Shown one piece after another: positions 54,797 to 63,377 of a stretch of 64,000 nucleotides of DNA. Origin of the DNA: Thermanaerothrix daxensis (GTDB lineage: Bacteria; Chloroflexota; Anaerolineae; Anaerolineales; Anaerolineaceae); NCBI RefSeq assembly GCF_001306145.1, contig NZ_LGKO01000002.1, forward strand, positions 124,001 through 188,000, given 5' to 3'. The notes beneath the pieces are model-generated. The model had not been told where the DNA came from, did not search any database, and saw only the letters and a program-made list of their open reading frames with translations. Each line of letters opens with the position of its first letter. Position 1 is the stretch's first letter. The translations under genes and the position numbers were made by a program.

Positions 54797-55432
54797 CTAA
54801 GCCAGAAGGGTTCCGTTGGTCTTACTCGGCACCGAGGGGGTGCGCGGGTGGCGCAGGAGGCAGAAAGCTAACCAGAGCCAGTAGAGGAAGATAATCCGCC
54901 CCTGCCAGGTCAGCACCCCCAACCAATCCCCCAACCAGCGGTCGGCTTGAAGTAGCCAGTGCAGTACCGGTTGCAAGCCGGGCGCAGGGGCTGCGCCTCC
55001 CAGAGCCGAGAGCAGGCCAACCCACAGGCTGTTGCTCCCGGCAGGGCGAAGGCCGGGCAGCAGATGGCTCAGCCAACCGCTGGACACTCCTAGTTGAAGC
55101 CATGCGTTCAGGATCGAGATGGCTTGCAAAAGGCCCCAGGCCAGCAGCAGGATCAGGGGCAGTGCCCAGGGAAGGAGATTGGGCGGTGTGGAGGCGACGG
55201 GAGTGCGGCGCGCGGGTAAGCGGAGCATGACCTGGGCGGTGAAGCGCTCGGAGGGCGTGAGGGGTAGGTCGGCGGGAAGATCACGTAACCAGGCGCTCAG
55301 GGCCTGGCGAGCGGCGAGTTCCTCCCGACACGCTGAGCATTCGGCCAGGTGGGCTTCCACCTTTCTGCGTTGGGAGGGGCGCAGTTCTCCATCCTGGTAG
55401 GCATCCAGCCAGGCAGTGACATGCTCGTTCAT
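54797..55432 (-). CDS. Anti-sigma factor with zinc-finger (zf-HC2) domain
   Basis: 211 aa. The N-terminal zinc-binding anti-sigma domain has the H-x3-C-x2-C motif HLAECSAC (residues about 28-35) after DAYQDGELRPSQRRKV. The rest has Pro-rich linker and probable membrane helices (LLPWALPLILLLAWGLLQAI, residues about 86-105, and RIIFLYWLWLAFCLL near the end), so it should hold the sigma factor at the membrane. Overlaps the sigma gene stop by ATGA. The partner relation is deduced from adjacency and domain type. Confidence 0.9.
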   Translation of the reverse strand: MNEHVTAWLDAYQDGELRPSQRRKVEAHLAECSACREELAARQALSAWLRDLPADLPLTPSERFTAQVMLRLPARRTPVASTPPNLLPWALPLILLLAWGLLQAISILNAWLQLGVSSGWLSHLLPGLRPAGSNSLWVGLLSALGGAAPAPGLQPVLHWLLQADRWLGDWLGVLTWQGRIIFLYWLWLAFCLLRHPRTPSVPSKTNGTLLA

Positions 55433-56001
55433 GAGGTTACCTCCTGAAGGGCGAGCCAGGGCGCCAGTTGCTCACGCAGACGTTGGCGGGCAGCACTGAG
55501 GCGCGACATCACCGTGCCAAGCGGAATATCCAGCGCCTCGGCGATCTCGCGGTAGGAAAGACCGCCGTATTCCCGGAGCACCAGCACGGCGCGGGTTGCC
55601 GGTGGCAGGGCCAGGATGGTCTGGCGCACCCGGATCTCGCGCTCTTTCTGTTCCAGGTGTGCCTGGGGGTCGGACTGTCCATCCCGCACGTCTGAGGTCG
55701 CATTGAGGCTGCGCAGGTGGCGCTCGCGGCGCAGTGTGTCCAGAGCCGCATTGATGGCAATGCGGTAAAGCCAGTTGCGCCAGGGCATGAGGGGGCGGTA
55801 GGTGTTAAGGTTCAACCAGGCTTTGATGAAAGCCTCCTGGGCGGCGTCTTCGGCCAGTTGCAGGTCTCCGCACAGGCGGTAAACCACCCCGACCACACCG
55901 GGGTGGTAGCGGCGCACCAGTTCGGCAAAGGCACTGCGATCCCCTTGCTGTGCCCGGTGCACCAGGTCCGCATCCTGTGCAGAGAGGGGGGTGATCTCCA
56001 T
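55429..56001 (-). CDS. ECF-type RNA polymerase sigma factor
   Basis: 190 aa from ATG 56001, preferred for an AAAGGG site; ATG 56034 (201 aa) has no Shine-Dalgarno. Region 2: RSAFAELVRRYHPGVVGVVYRLCGD, LAEDAAQEAFIKAWLNLNTYR. Region 4: ALPPATRAVLVLREYGGLSYREIAEALDIPLGTVMSRL (in two parts), binding the -35. No regions 1.1/3. First gene of an operon sigma / anti-sigma / membrane protein / adaptor / ATPase / permease, so it probably controls its own efflux module. It runs divergently from the surface-protein gene whose leader starts about 100 nt away. Confidence 0.92.
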   Translation of the reverse strand: MEITPLSAQDADLVHRAQQGDRSAFAELVRRYHPGVVGVVYRLCGDLQLAEDAAQEAFIKAWLNLNTYRPLMPWRNWLYRIAINAALDTLRRERHLRSLNATSDVRDGQSDPQAHLEQKEREIRVRQTILALPPATRAVLVLREYGGLSYREIAEALDIPLGTVMSRLSAARQRLREQLAPWLALQEVTS

Positions 56002-56149
56002 GCCTGACCCTTTCGGCTTGCCTGATAGCTTCATAGGATTAAACGAATATTACCCTCGATTTATTCAGGAGGATGGAGTCTGCGGGGATGTTGCCTGAAA
56101 AATCGGATTTTTTAATCCAATCTGCTTGCTTTTTGGGTGCCATCCCTTA

Positions 56150-56530
56150 ATAAAAGACCTTACAAAATTGTAAGGTCGGAAACCTGAGGATCGTACCGAT
56201 TAGCCCTGGAAAGGGGTGCAGATTAAGGCGCTGACTACATTGATAAACCGAATAGATAACTTGTTAGTTCTTCTAACGTTACGATCCCAACGAGACGTAG
56301 CGGAGTGGGTGCTTTGTATTGGCCCCGACTGCCGGAAGCCGGAAAGGGGGTGATGTAAAACGGGAAAAGGGAAGTATCAGGTTTTACCCCACCACTTCAA
56401 GTGCCTCTCAGGGAGGCGATGATCTGATAACTCCATTGGTCGTACGAAGTTATCAGGGAGCCAAAGTGAAACCGGCCCGTTGTATCGGATTGTTGTTTCA
56501 CCGGCGAAAAAAATTGGTCTGGAATCTAAA
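56150..56530 (+). other. Highly structured ~380-nt leader upstream of the surface protein gene
   Basis: The 512-nt gap between the sigma gene and the next start codon holds a chain of hairpins: GACCTTACAA/TTGTAAGGTC (56156-56177), GTTAG/CTAAC (56263-56277), GGTG-AT-GTAAAAC/GTTTTAC-CC-CACC (about 56349-56393), GCCTC/GAGGC (56403-56417), CTGATAACT/AGTTATCAG (56424-56456), GTGAAAC/GTTTCAC (56466-56501). No known riboswitch signature was recognised. No clear promoter is seen. It ends 17 nt before the AGGAGG of the surface-protein gene. It could be an unclassified regulatory RNA or cis-leader; the first palindrome might instead be a protein operator. Confidence 0.55.
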
Positions 56531-56546
56531 AATTAGGAGGTAAGCC

Positions 56547-56876
56547 ATGAAAGACAAGGTAAAGATCTTCCTCAGCCTGGCGCTGACGCTGATGCTCCTG
56601 GCGGGCTATGTAGGTGCCGCGCTGGCTTTTGACTCGGGAGGAACCCCCGAAGCCACAGGCCCTGATACCATTACCTGGACAGGGCAGGGAACCCAAAATG
56701 GTCGGTTGGAGGACGTAAAGTGTTCGTCAGACTACACCCCCTACCTGCACTGGATCCTCACCACCGATGGCGGTTCTGCAGACTCGGCAACCCTCTACCT
56801 TGGTGGCACGGGAAGTGGTACCTACTCTGGCAGCAATACAGGTGGGGCTTTCCATTTCGAGACACCTTATTTTTGA
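56547..56876 (+). CDS. Surface protein, N-terminal fragment (broken by frameshift)
   Basis: 109 aa as read. ATG 56547 with AGGAGG 9 nt upstream. Signal peptide (MKDKVKIFLSLALTLMLLAG, cleavage after about residue 27), then the start of a beta-rich domain (TWTGQGTQNGRLEDVKCSSDYTPYLHW). The frame ends FHFETPYF then TGA at 56874-56876, but dropping one T from the TTTTT run at 56870-56874 gives ...TPYFDLSGLTAYAG and continues in the frame of the next entry to 58041. The whole product would be 497 aa. So this is one gene interrupted by a +1 error, a homopolymer sequencing slip or real phase variation; the sequence cannot tell which. Confidence 0.8.
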   Translation: MKDKVKIFLSLALTLMLLAGYVGAALAFDSGGTPEATGPDTITWTGQGTQNGRLEDVKCSSDYTPYLHWILTTDGGSADSATLYLGGTGSGTYSGSNTGGAFHFETPYF

Positions 56877-58041
56877 TCTTAGCGGGCTTACGGCTTACGC
56901 GGGGATCAATGTTACCGATACGGGGGAAGGTGCCTGGATCTTGACCATCAGCCACGGCTGTCCGGGTAAACCGGACTACGAGAAACTGACCGTTTCTAAG
57001 ACCGTCACAACCTCCTACACCCGCACTCACAATTGGTCCATTGCGAAGTCGGTTGATCCGAGCGACATTTATCTCTACATGCCCGGTCAGGGGGCTAATA
57101 AGCCCAGCCAGGCGACCGCCACCTGGACCGTTGATGTGACCTACGAAGGCTATACCGACAGCGATTGGAACGTTTCCGGCACAATCACCATTAAGAACAC
57201 CGGCACGCTGGACGCCGTCATCACCGGTGTGGAGGATGTTCTGGCGGGCACTTCTATCAGCGTGAACTGCGGGGTGGGCTTCCCCTATACCCTTCCCAAG
57301 GGCAGCACGCTTACCTGCACTTACAGTGAAGATGGCTACGTTACGGGCTCTAATGTGGTCACCGTTACTACTGAGCGTGCGACTTATTCTGATGAGAAAC
57401 CCATCGTTTGGGGCGCTCCCACCAAGGAAATCAACAAGACCGTTACCATCAAGGATAATGGCACTGAACTGGGTACGGCCACTGCCCCGAATGACGCGCA
57501 GTTCAGCTACACAAAAACCTTTGAATGGGGAGATTATGGGGAGGCCAACTGCGGAGATCACACCTACGCCAATACCGCCAGCGTAATCAGTGATAATGGT
57601 GAGGTTCTCGCTTCGGCCACCGCTACGCTCACCGTTCATGTGCAATGCTACGTGTACGAAACCGCCTACGGCCAGGGGAGTGGCTCCATCTGCTTTATCC
57701 CCACCTTCTCCAACTGGGGCTGGACCACGCCCATTGCTCCTGGATCTACCACGGTCTTGGACCTGTGGGCCGGGGCTGGCCAGTGCGACACCGGCAAGGG
57801 CACCCCAGTCGGTAGCGTGGAGGTCACGTACTATAATGGTTACGTAACGGCATACTACAGTGTCTCCTCGCCTCACATCATCAAGGAAACCCACTTCTAC
57901 GCCGGCACTACGCCGTTCCCGAAGTTCGGTAAGAGCTACACGGTCGCGCCGGGACAGTACACCAATAAAGGGCCGTTCTCCGGTACGGTCTACGTGATCG
58001 CCCATGCGAAGGTCGGAATACCTGACCCGAACTTTCGGTAG
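56870..58041 (+). CDS. Surface protein, C-terminal fragment (same gene after frameshift)
   Basis: About 390 aa continuing the signal-bearing N-terminus. The open frame actually starts at ATG 56767, but residues before DLSGLTAYAG are out of phase with the real protein. Repeating Ig/DUF11-like segments: YTRTHNWSIAKSVDPSDIYLY, DVTYEGYTDSDWNVSGTITIKNTGTLDAVITGVEDVL, TKEINKTVTIKDNGTELGTA, HTYANTASVISDNGEVLAS. Thr/Ser-rich and with Cys pairs (SCGVGFPYTLPKGSTLTC). No LPXTG or membrane anchor at the end. Likely an exported cell-surface or adhesive protein. A 415-aa ORF lies opposite and is a shadow. Confidence 0.8.
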
Positions 58042-58054
58042 GGCTTAGGCCCCT

Positions 58055-58091
58055 GATCCCCGCGGGTGCGGCCTGCCGCGAGGATTGAAAC
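58055..58091 (+). repeat. Solitary CRISPR-repeat-like sequence
   Basis: 37 nt ending in GAGGATTGAAAC with a short inner palindrome GCGGC..GCCGC, the size and 3' motif of many thermophile CRISPR repeats. Only one copy is present; the next 40 nt show no second copy and there are no cas genes in the window. It lies 14 nt after the surface-protein stop. A chance resemblance cannot be excluded. Confidence 0.4.
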
Positions 58092-58115
58092 AGCCGGATT
58101 CCCCCTCATTGGGTG

Positions 58116-58162
58116 AGCCGGGCAGCGGTGAGCATGGATTGCCGCCGCTGCCCCGGCTTTTA
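58116..58162 (+). terminator. Terminator of the surface protein gene
   Basis: AGCCGGGCAGCGG (58116-58128), loop, CCGCTGCCCCGGCT (58145-58158), then TTTTAA: 13-bp stem with one bulged C. The rest of the gap up to the EamA gene end (58163-58388) is GC-rich, with a direct repeat CCATGGCGA (near 58256 and 58278), and shows no gene. Confidence 0.75.
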
Positions 58163-58388
58163 AAGCCGCGCCTTTCGCCGTTGTATCTTCGCCGGCGGCA
58201 GGGGGCAGCGACCGGAAACCCGCGGCCGCTCCGCGTTTGCACAGTGCGGTTTTGCCATGGCGATCTTGCCGGGCCCCCATGGCGAAGCCGGTTTGCTGTG
58301 GCGCCGGATCCCCCTCTGGCCTGAAGGGACGGACCTGGGAACCCGGCTGAGGAGCGGTTGCCCGGGGCACTTTTCGGGAGGGGGGCTC

Positions 58389-59315
58389 TCAGGGTTCGGA
58401 GAGGATTGTGGTGGCGTTGCGCGCCGGCTTCGGCGCGGGCGTGCTCAGGTTGACCAGGTAGATGCCGCTCAGCACGATCATCCCGCCCAGGATTTGGGTC
58501 AGGTTGAGCGGCTCACCCGCCAGGGGGATGGCCATCAGGGCGGTCAGCACGGGCTGGGCGACCATGGTGGGAGCAACCACTGCCGCGGGCAGGTGGCCCA
58601 GGGCATATGCCACCGAAAAGTAGCCGATCACCTGTGAAACCAGCCCGGCGCCCAAAAAAGCCAGGTAGGTGCGGGGGGCAAAGCCGATGAGCGGCTGGTG
58701 GGTGCCCAGGTTGATGCCCAGGAGCACCAACGAGGCAGTCAGGGTCACCAGGAAGATGTAAACCAGGGCCGCAAAGTGCTCACGGCCGCGCTGGGTGGTT
58801 AAAAAGTAGGCGGCGTAAAAAAGGCTGGAGCCCAGCGCAAGGAAGTTCCCCTGATTAAACTGGGGGCGGTAGATGAAATCGCTCCCCAGCACCAAGGTGG
58901 CGCCGCTCAGCGTCAGCGCCAGCCCCAGCCAAAAGCGCCCACCCAGCGCCTCACGCCAGATGAGGGCGGCAAAGAGCCCCACCCAGAGCGGTGCCAGGTT
59001 GTTCATCAGGGTTGCCGTGGCGATCCGGGTTTCGTGCAGGGCCGTGCTCCAGGTGGCATGATCCAGCGCGGTAAAGGCGCCTCCAAGGAGTGGCAGGAAG
59101 AGCCAGCGCCGGGCATTGCCAAGCCCCCGCATTTGCACTTCGTGGATGAAGAAGGGGGCGAAAACCGCCGAGGCGACGACCATGCGGTAGAAGGCGGTGA
59201 CCGTGCCGGGGGCATCGCTGGCCCAGCGCACGAAAAGTGAGGACAGGCTGAGCGCCAGAATGCCGCTCAAAAGGGCCAGATAAGGCAACCAAGGACGCCG
59301 CGGTTTCATCTCCAT
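58389..59315 (-). CDS. EamA/DMT-family transporter
   Basis: 308 aa from ATG 59315 (AGGATCGCT upstream). The open frame continues to 59456, overlapping the cyclase gene, but lacks a site there. Ten membrane helices in two EamA repeats: LALLSGILALSLSSLFVRWASDAPG, the DHATWSTALHETRIATATLMNNLAPLWVGLFAA stretch, and in the second half AFLGAGLVSQVIGYFSVAYALGHLPAAVVAPTMVAQPVLTALMAI (in parts). Family of drug/metabolite or amino-acid exporters; no substrate can be assigned. 80 nt after the cyclase stop. Confidence 0.92.
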   Translation of the reverse strand: MEMKPRRPWLPYLALLSGILALSLSSLFVRWASDAPGTVTAFYRMVVASAVFAPFFIHEVQMRGLGNARRWLFLPLLGGAFTALDHATWSTALHETRIATATLMNNLAPLWVGLFAALIWREALGGRFWLGLALTLSGATLVLGSDFIYRPQFNQGNFLALGSSLFYAAYFLTTQRGREHFAALVYIFLVTLTASLVLLGINLGTHQPLIGFAPRTYLAFLGAGLVSQVIGYFSVAYALGHLPAAVVAPTMVAQPVLTALMAIPLAGEPLNLTQILGGMIVLSGIYLVNLSTPAPKPARNATTILSEP

Positions 59316-59394
59316 AGCGATCCTGCGCGTAAAATGGCCATGATGGGCACGATTATACGCGGGCCAGGGGCATTGTGCCAGGGGGAAATGAAAA

Positions 59395-61617
59395 TCACAG
59401 CGTAAGGGCAGGCGCGTCTGCGGTAGGGGGCTTGGGCAGCAGCCGATAGACTTCAATGGGCTCCTGCTTGCCGGGCACCCGCTGCTGACCCAGGGACTGA
59501 AGATCGAAAGCCCGGGCGTGCTCGGCCAGGGCCGTGTGGGTGGCGTGGCTGATCAGCACGCCACTGCCCTGAATGAGGGTGCGGGTCAGGGCTTCGATGC
59601 GCTGGGTGGTGTTCACCGTGTCGCCGATGATGGTGTAATGCAGGCGGTCCCGCGCGCCCAGGCCGCCGGCGATCACCATGCCGGTGTGGATGCCAATCCC
59701 GGTGATCAGAGGTGGGTCCCCCCGCTCGACACGCTCGCGGTTGAGGGTTTCCAGGGCTTCCAGCATGCGTGCCGCGGCGCGGCAGGCGGCCAGCGCGCTC
59801 TTCTTGGGGCTGAGGATGCGCGGCAGGATGCCGAAAAATGCCAGCAGGGCATCCCCGTCGAATTTATTCACCACACCCCCCTCTTCAACGATGATCGGCA
59901 CCAACCGGTCGAAGTATTCGTTTAGCCATGCCAGCACGCGCGCCGGTTCCACCTGCTCGGAGAGGGTGGTAAACCCGCGGATGTCGGTCATCAAGACGGT
60001 GGCAACGGCTTCCTGACCTTCCAATCGCAGGTTGCCAGAAGCGAAGGTCTGGCGCAGTTGTTCGCGCACCTCCGGTGAGACGGTGCGCCCAAGCAAATCG
60101 CGGTAGATTGAGCCTTCTTGCAGACCGGCGATCATGGCGTTGAAGGCGTGCCCCAGGAGGGCCAGTTCGTCGTTGCCGGGCAGGTTGACTTTGATGTCCA
60201 GGTTTCCCTGGGCCACCTGGGCCGAGGCCTGCACCAATTGGGCCAGCGGGCGGGTGATGCGGTTGGCCAGGTAAACGCCGATCAGCACGACCAGGAGGAT
60301 GGCGATCATCACCAGGCCGAATACCTGCCAGCGGGTGGCCTGGCTGGTGCGGAGGACAAAGGTTTGGGGCAGGGCAATTCCCAAAATGCCGAGGTCTTCG
60401 CCGCCACGGGCTTCCCAGGGGCGGAGGAGTTCTCCGTAGGTGAGACTGCCCAGCCTCAGGGTGCGGCTCAGGCTCTGCTGATCCTGGTGAATCAGGACCT
60501 GGGCTACCTCATCCAGCCGCAGCGGGAGGGCCGGCTCGGCCTGATACAGCGTGGTGCTGAGCAGCTGGCCGTTAAAATCGTAGAAGGTGACTTCGCCGAA
60601 CAAGTCTTCCCGCATCTCACGCGCCAGGCTGGCGATGGACTTGCCGACCACGACCGCTCCCACGCGCTCATTCCCGGCGTTGAAGACCGGCCCGCTGACA
60701 AAGAAATAGCGGCCCCAGGGGGTAAGCAGACTGCCGGCAAATTTATCCCCCTGGGCGTCCACCAGCCCTTCCAGGACCTTCTGAACGAAACCGGCGGACT
60801 GAAACGTGGGGTCCTCGCGCACGGCCTGATAGGTGGCCGGGGGACTTCCTTCGGGGTGAACCAGCACCAGGGTGGCAAGCCCTTGGGGGTTGATCAGTGC
60901 CACGATTTCTTCGTTGCTGTTGATGGCCAGCGGGAGCGCGCGCAGGCGCAGGGCTTCCGCATCGTTGGCTTCCAGTGCGGCCGCTACCCCTTCACTGTTG
61001 GCGACCAGACGCAGGGTACCCAGCAGGCGATCCTCCTCGTTGGCCAGCCAATTCTGGCTTTGCTGGGCCGTGCTGATTAACTGATTCAAAAAGCGTTCCT
61101 GGACTGACTCAAAAACCACACGGGTAACCACGTACGCTGCAGCCAGGGTAAAGAGGACGGCCAGAATGAGGTAGGGTAAGATAATCTTCAGGCGCACCGG
61201 GATGCGCACCCCAGCCCGGCCTTGAGCCTGCAGGAGGCGCGCCGAGGGTTGGGTGGCGGCCCCCACGCCCTCGGCACGGCGCAGGGCTGCCTCGATCCAG
61301 CGCGGGGTAAAGGGCTGGCGCAGGAAGTTGTTCACGCCGTAAGCCCGGGCCTGCATCTCGCGTTGTAGGTCGGGGTGACGGCTGGTGAGGATGAGGCGCA
61401 CTTGCGGATGATCCTGGCGCACAAAGCGCAAAGTTTCCAACCAGGTTTCACCCGGAAAGTGAAGATCCAGAAATACCAGATCGGGGTCTATGGCGGCCCA
61501 CTGAGCGCGGATCTCATCCGGTTGGGCGCTGACCCATACCTGGTGGCCGCGGCTGCGCAAATAGCGCGCCAGCCCCTCACAAGCGCGGAGATCGTTTTGC
61601 AGCAGCAGGACGCGCAC
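59395..61617 (-). CDS. Receiver - sensor - HAMP - adenylate cyclase
   Basis: 740 aa. N-terminal receiver (1-120): phospho-acceptor D51 and T78 are present, but the acidic pocket is reduced to QND (residues 7-9) and the conserved Lys before Pro is Gln101 (FLRQPFT), so it is degenerate. Membrane helix about 144-168, extracytoplasmic sensor about 170-430 (Cache-like), second helix about 431-453, HAMP 454-505, then a class III cyclase: metal Asp D545 (LMTDIRGFTTLSEQ) and D589 (KFDGDALLAFFG), adenine-selecting Lys585 and Asp666, transition-state Asn669 and Arg673. A complete catalytic set, so cAMP is the expected product (cGMP not expected). Start ATG 61617. Confidence 0.93.
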   Translation of the reverse strand: MRVLLLQNDLRACEGLARYLRSRGHQVWVSAQPDEIRAQWAAIDPDLVFLDLHFPGETWLETLRFVRQDHPQVRLILTSRHPDLQREMQARAYGVNNFLRQPFTPRWIEAALRRAEGVGAATQPSARLLQAQGRAGVRIPVRLKIILPYLILAVLFTLAAAYVVTRVVFESVQERFLNQLISTAQQSQNWLANEEDRLLGTLRLVANSEGVAAALEANDAEALRLRALPLAINSNEEIVALINPQGLATLVLVHPEGSPPATYQAVREDPTFQSAGFVQKVLEGLVDAQGDKFAGSLLTPWGRYFFVSGPVFNAGNERVGAVVVGKSIASLAREMREDLFGEVTFYDFNGQLLSTTLYQAEPALPLRLDEVAQVLIHQDQQSLSRTLRLGSLTYGELLRPWEARGGEDLGILGIALPQTFVLRTSQATRWQVFGLVMIAILLVVLIGVYLANRITRPLAQLVQASAQVAQGNLDIKVNLPGNDELALLGHAFNAMIAGLQEGSIYRDLLGRTVSPEVREQLRQTFASGNLRLEGQEAVATVLMTDIRGFTTLSEQVEPARVLAWLNEYFDRLVPIIVEEGGVVNKFDGDALLAFFGILPRILSPKKSALAACRAAARMLEALETLNRERVERGDPPLITGIGIHTGMVIAGGLGARDRLHYTIIGDTVNTTQRIEALTRTLIQGSGVLISHATHTALAEHARAFDLQSLGQQRVPGKQEPIEVYRLLPKPPTADAPALTL

Positions 61618-61642
61618 GCCGTCTCCGGGAAGGGGGGTGGAA

Positions 61643-63280
61643 TCAGGTCAGGTATTCGCGCAGGTGGCGGCTACGGGTGGGATGACGTAACTTGCGCAGG
61701 GCTTTGGCTTCGATCTGGCGGATGCGCTCACGAGTCACATTGAAGTAGCGGCTCACTTCTTCAAGCGTGTGGTCCTTGCCGTCAATGAGGCCAAAGCGCA
61801 ATTCGAGCACCTGGCGCTCGCGTTCGGTCAGTGCTCCCAGCGCATTTTGCACCTGTTGGCGCAGCATCTCGCGGGCGGCGGCATCCATGGGCTCCAGGGC
61901 TTCTTCATCTTCAATGAAATCGCCCAATTGACTGCTTTCTTCATCACCGACCGGGCGCTCCAGGGAGACAGGCTCCTCAGCCGATTGGAGGATGCGCTGG
62001 ACTTTTGCCGTGGCGGCTTCCCACCGCCGCTGGAGTTCGGGGTCGAGGGGTTGATTACGTGAGCGGGCCAGGAGAATGGCCTGCACATCCTCTTCGCTGA
62101 GCAGTCCCGATTCCAGGGCCAGTTCCTCGTAGGTGGGTTCGCGCCCCAGTTGCTGGATCAGCGAGCGCTGAACGCGGAGTAGGCGGGTGATGGCCTCGAA
62201 GAGATGCACCGGAATGCGGATGGTGCGCGCTTGCTCAGCAATGTAGCGGCTGATGGATTGGCGAATCCACCAGGTGGCGTAGGTGCTGAACTTGTAACCC
62301 CGGGTGGCGTCGAATTTGGCGACGGCGCGCAGCAATCCCAGATTGCCTTCCTGGATCAGGTCGAGGAAGGAAACTCCCCGTCCCAGGTAGCGTTTGGCGA
62401 TGCTGACCACCAGGCGCAGGTTGGCGCGGATGAGCACGTTGTTGGCTTCTTCAGCGTTCTGGTGAATCTCCTCGCGCTGTGCGCGCAGGACCTCTTCATC
62501 GCTCAAATACGGGAAGAAGAAGGACAAATCGGGCAATTCCTTCTCGCTCTCCATGCGCTGGCTCAGGGCATTGGCTGCCTCTGCGGGGAGGAGGTAGAGA
62601 TCCAGGAAGAAGTTGAAGACATTGCGCACCAGCCCGTCCCAGAACGTATCGCGTCCCCAGGGGCCGCTATCCATGTAGGAGCGCACGTAGGAGGGGGATT
62701 TGCTCTGCCAGGTTTGGCGCAGCAAGCGTGCCTCGGCCAGCACCAGTTGTGGGTCGGGGGGCAGGGTATTCTCCAGGCGGGCAGCATCTTGCTTGACACG
62801 CTCCCACGAGGTGAGCAGATCCTCGCACACAGCCAGGAAGAGGGCTTTGTAGCGCCCGTTTCCATTACCGCGCGCGTCAATGTGCTTTTGCAGTGCATCC
62901 AGGCGTCGGTCGGCTTCGATGCAGGTGGCCAGGCGGAACTCGCTATCGGCATCCAGCAGACCAATCTGGCCGATTTCGCGTAGATAGAGCCGCACCGGGT
63001 CTTCTGAGAGTTCGGCGGCCAGCGCGGGATCCTCTAAAATCTCCAGCGGATCTTCCAGAGCCAAGTCCGACCAATCCTCGCTGGAAGGAGCGGCAATTGG
63101 TTCTTCTAACTCGGCGGCAAGCCCTTCTTCCTCGCCTTCACCCAGGACCTCGGGCAGTTCGTTTTCATCGGGGTGAGGGGCTGGCTGAGAGCCGATTGCC
63201 CCCGCCTGAGGCTTACGCGTGTTCTTGCCCTTGGAGGTTTGAGATCGCGTTCCAGAGGTGGTCTTTTTTGCCTGTGACAT
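61643..63280 (-). CDS. rpoD: Primary RNA polymerase sigma factor
   Basis: 545 aa from ATG 63280; the frame open to 63448 overlaps the promoter and dnaA end and is not used. Acidic, Lys-rich N-terminus, region 1.2 ([16 protein letters not shown], about residues 109-124), region 2 ([56 protein letters not shown]), region 3, and region 4 ([51 protein letters not shown], in parts). Together with the strong region 2.4/4.2 helices it is a group 1 sigma. No Shine-Dalgarno before ATG 63280, and the promoter places the transcription start at the ATG, so a leaderless mRNA is likely. Confidence 0.97.
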   Translation of the reverse strand: MSQAKKTTSGTRSQTSKGKNTRKPQAGAIGSQPAPHPDENELPEVLGEGEEEGLAAELEEPIAAPSSEDWSDLALEDPLEILEDPALAAELSEDPVRLYLREIGQIGLLDADSEFRLATCIEADRRLDALQKHIDARGNGNGRYKALFLAVCEDLLTSWERVKQDAARLENTLPPDPQLVLAEARLLRQTWQSKSPSYVRSYMDSGPWGRDTFWDGLVRNVFNFFLDLYLLPAEAANALSQRMESEKELPDLSFFFPYLSDEEVLRAQREEIHQNAEEANNVLIRANLRLVVSIAKRYLGRGVSFLDLIQEGNLGLLRAVAKFDATRGYKFSTYATWWIRQSISRYIAEQARTIRIPVHLFEAITRLLRVQRSLIQQLGREPTYEELALESGLLSEEDVQAILLARSRNQPLDPELQRRWEAATAKVQRILQSAEEPVSLERPVGDEESSQLGDFIEDEEALEPMDAAAREMLRQQVQNALGALTERERQVLELRFGLIDGKDHTLEEVSRYFNVTRERIRQIEAKALRKLRHPTRSRHLREYLT

Positions 63281-63287
63281 GTTTAAA

Positions 63288-63316
63288 ATCATACCATGAG
63301 GCCGAAATTTGGGCAA
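63288..63316 (-). promoter_or_regulatory. rpoD promoter
   Basis: On the minus strand TTGCCC (63316-63311), 17 nt, TATGAT (63293-63288) with TG one base upstream (extended -10). The ATG begins 7 nt after the -10, so the expected start of transcription is at the initiation codon. The -35 sits in the T-run of the dnaA terminator. Confidence 0.7.
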
Positions 63317-63348
63317 AAGAAAACCCGCGCCAATTTTCTGGAGCGGGT
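63315..63348 (-). terminator. dnaA terminator
   Basis: On the minus strand ACCCGC, loop with TCCAGAAAATTG, GCGGGT, then TTTCTTTT, 29 nt after the dnaA stop. It overlaps the -35 of rpoD. Confidence 0.65.
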
Positions 63349-63377
63349 GGCGGGTGTTTCTGAATCCCATCCAGGAC

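Noticed and set aside
56758-58005. 415-aa open frame opposite the surface protein gene
   Set aside because: Antisense shadow produced by the Thr/Gly-rich plus-strand gene; composition is unlike neighbouring proteins.
58055-58388. CRISPR array after the surface-protein gene
   Set aside because: Only a single repeat-like unit; no second repeat and no spacers can be defined. Kept only as a low-confidence solitary repeat.
60118-61080. 320-aa open frame opposite the cyclase gene
   Set aside because: No domain and in the antisense of a fully consistent protein.
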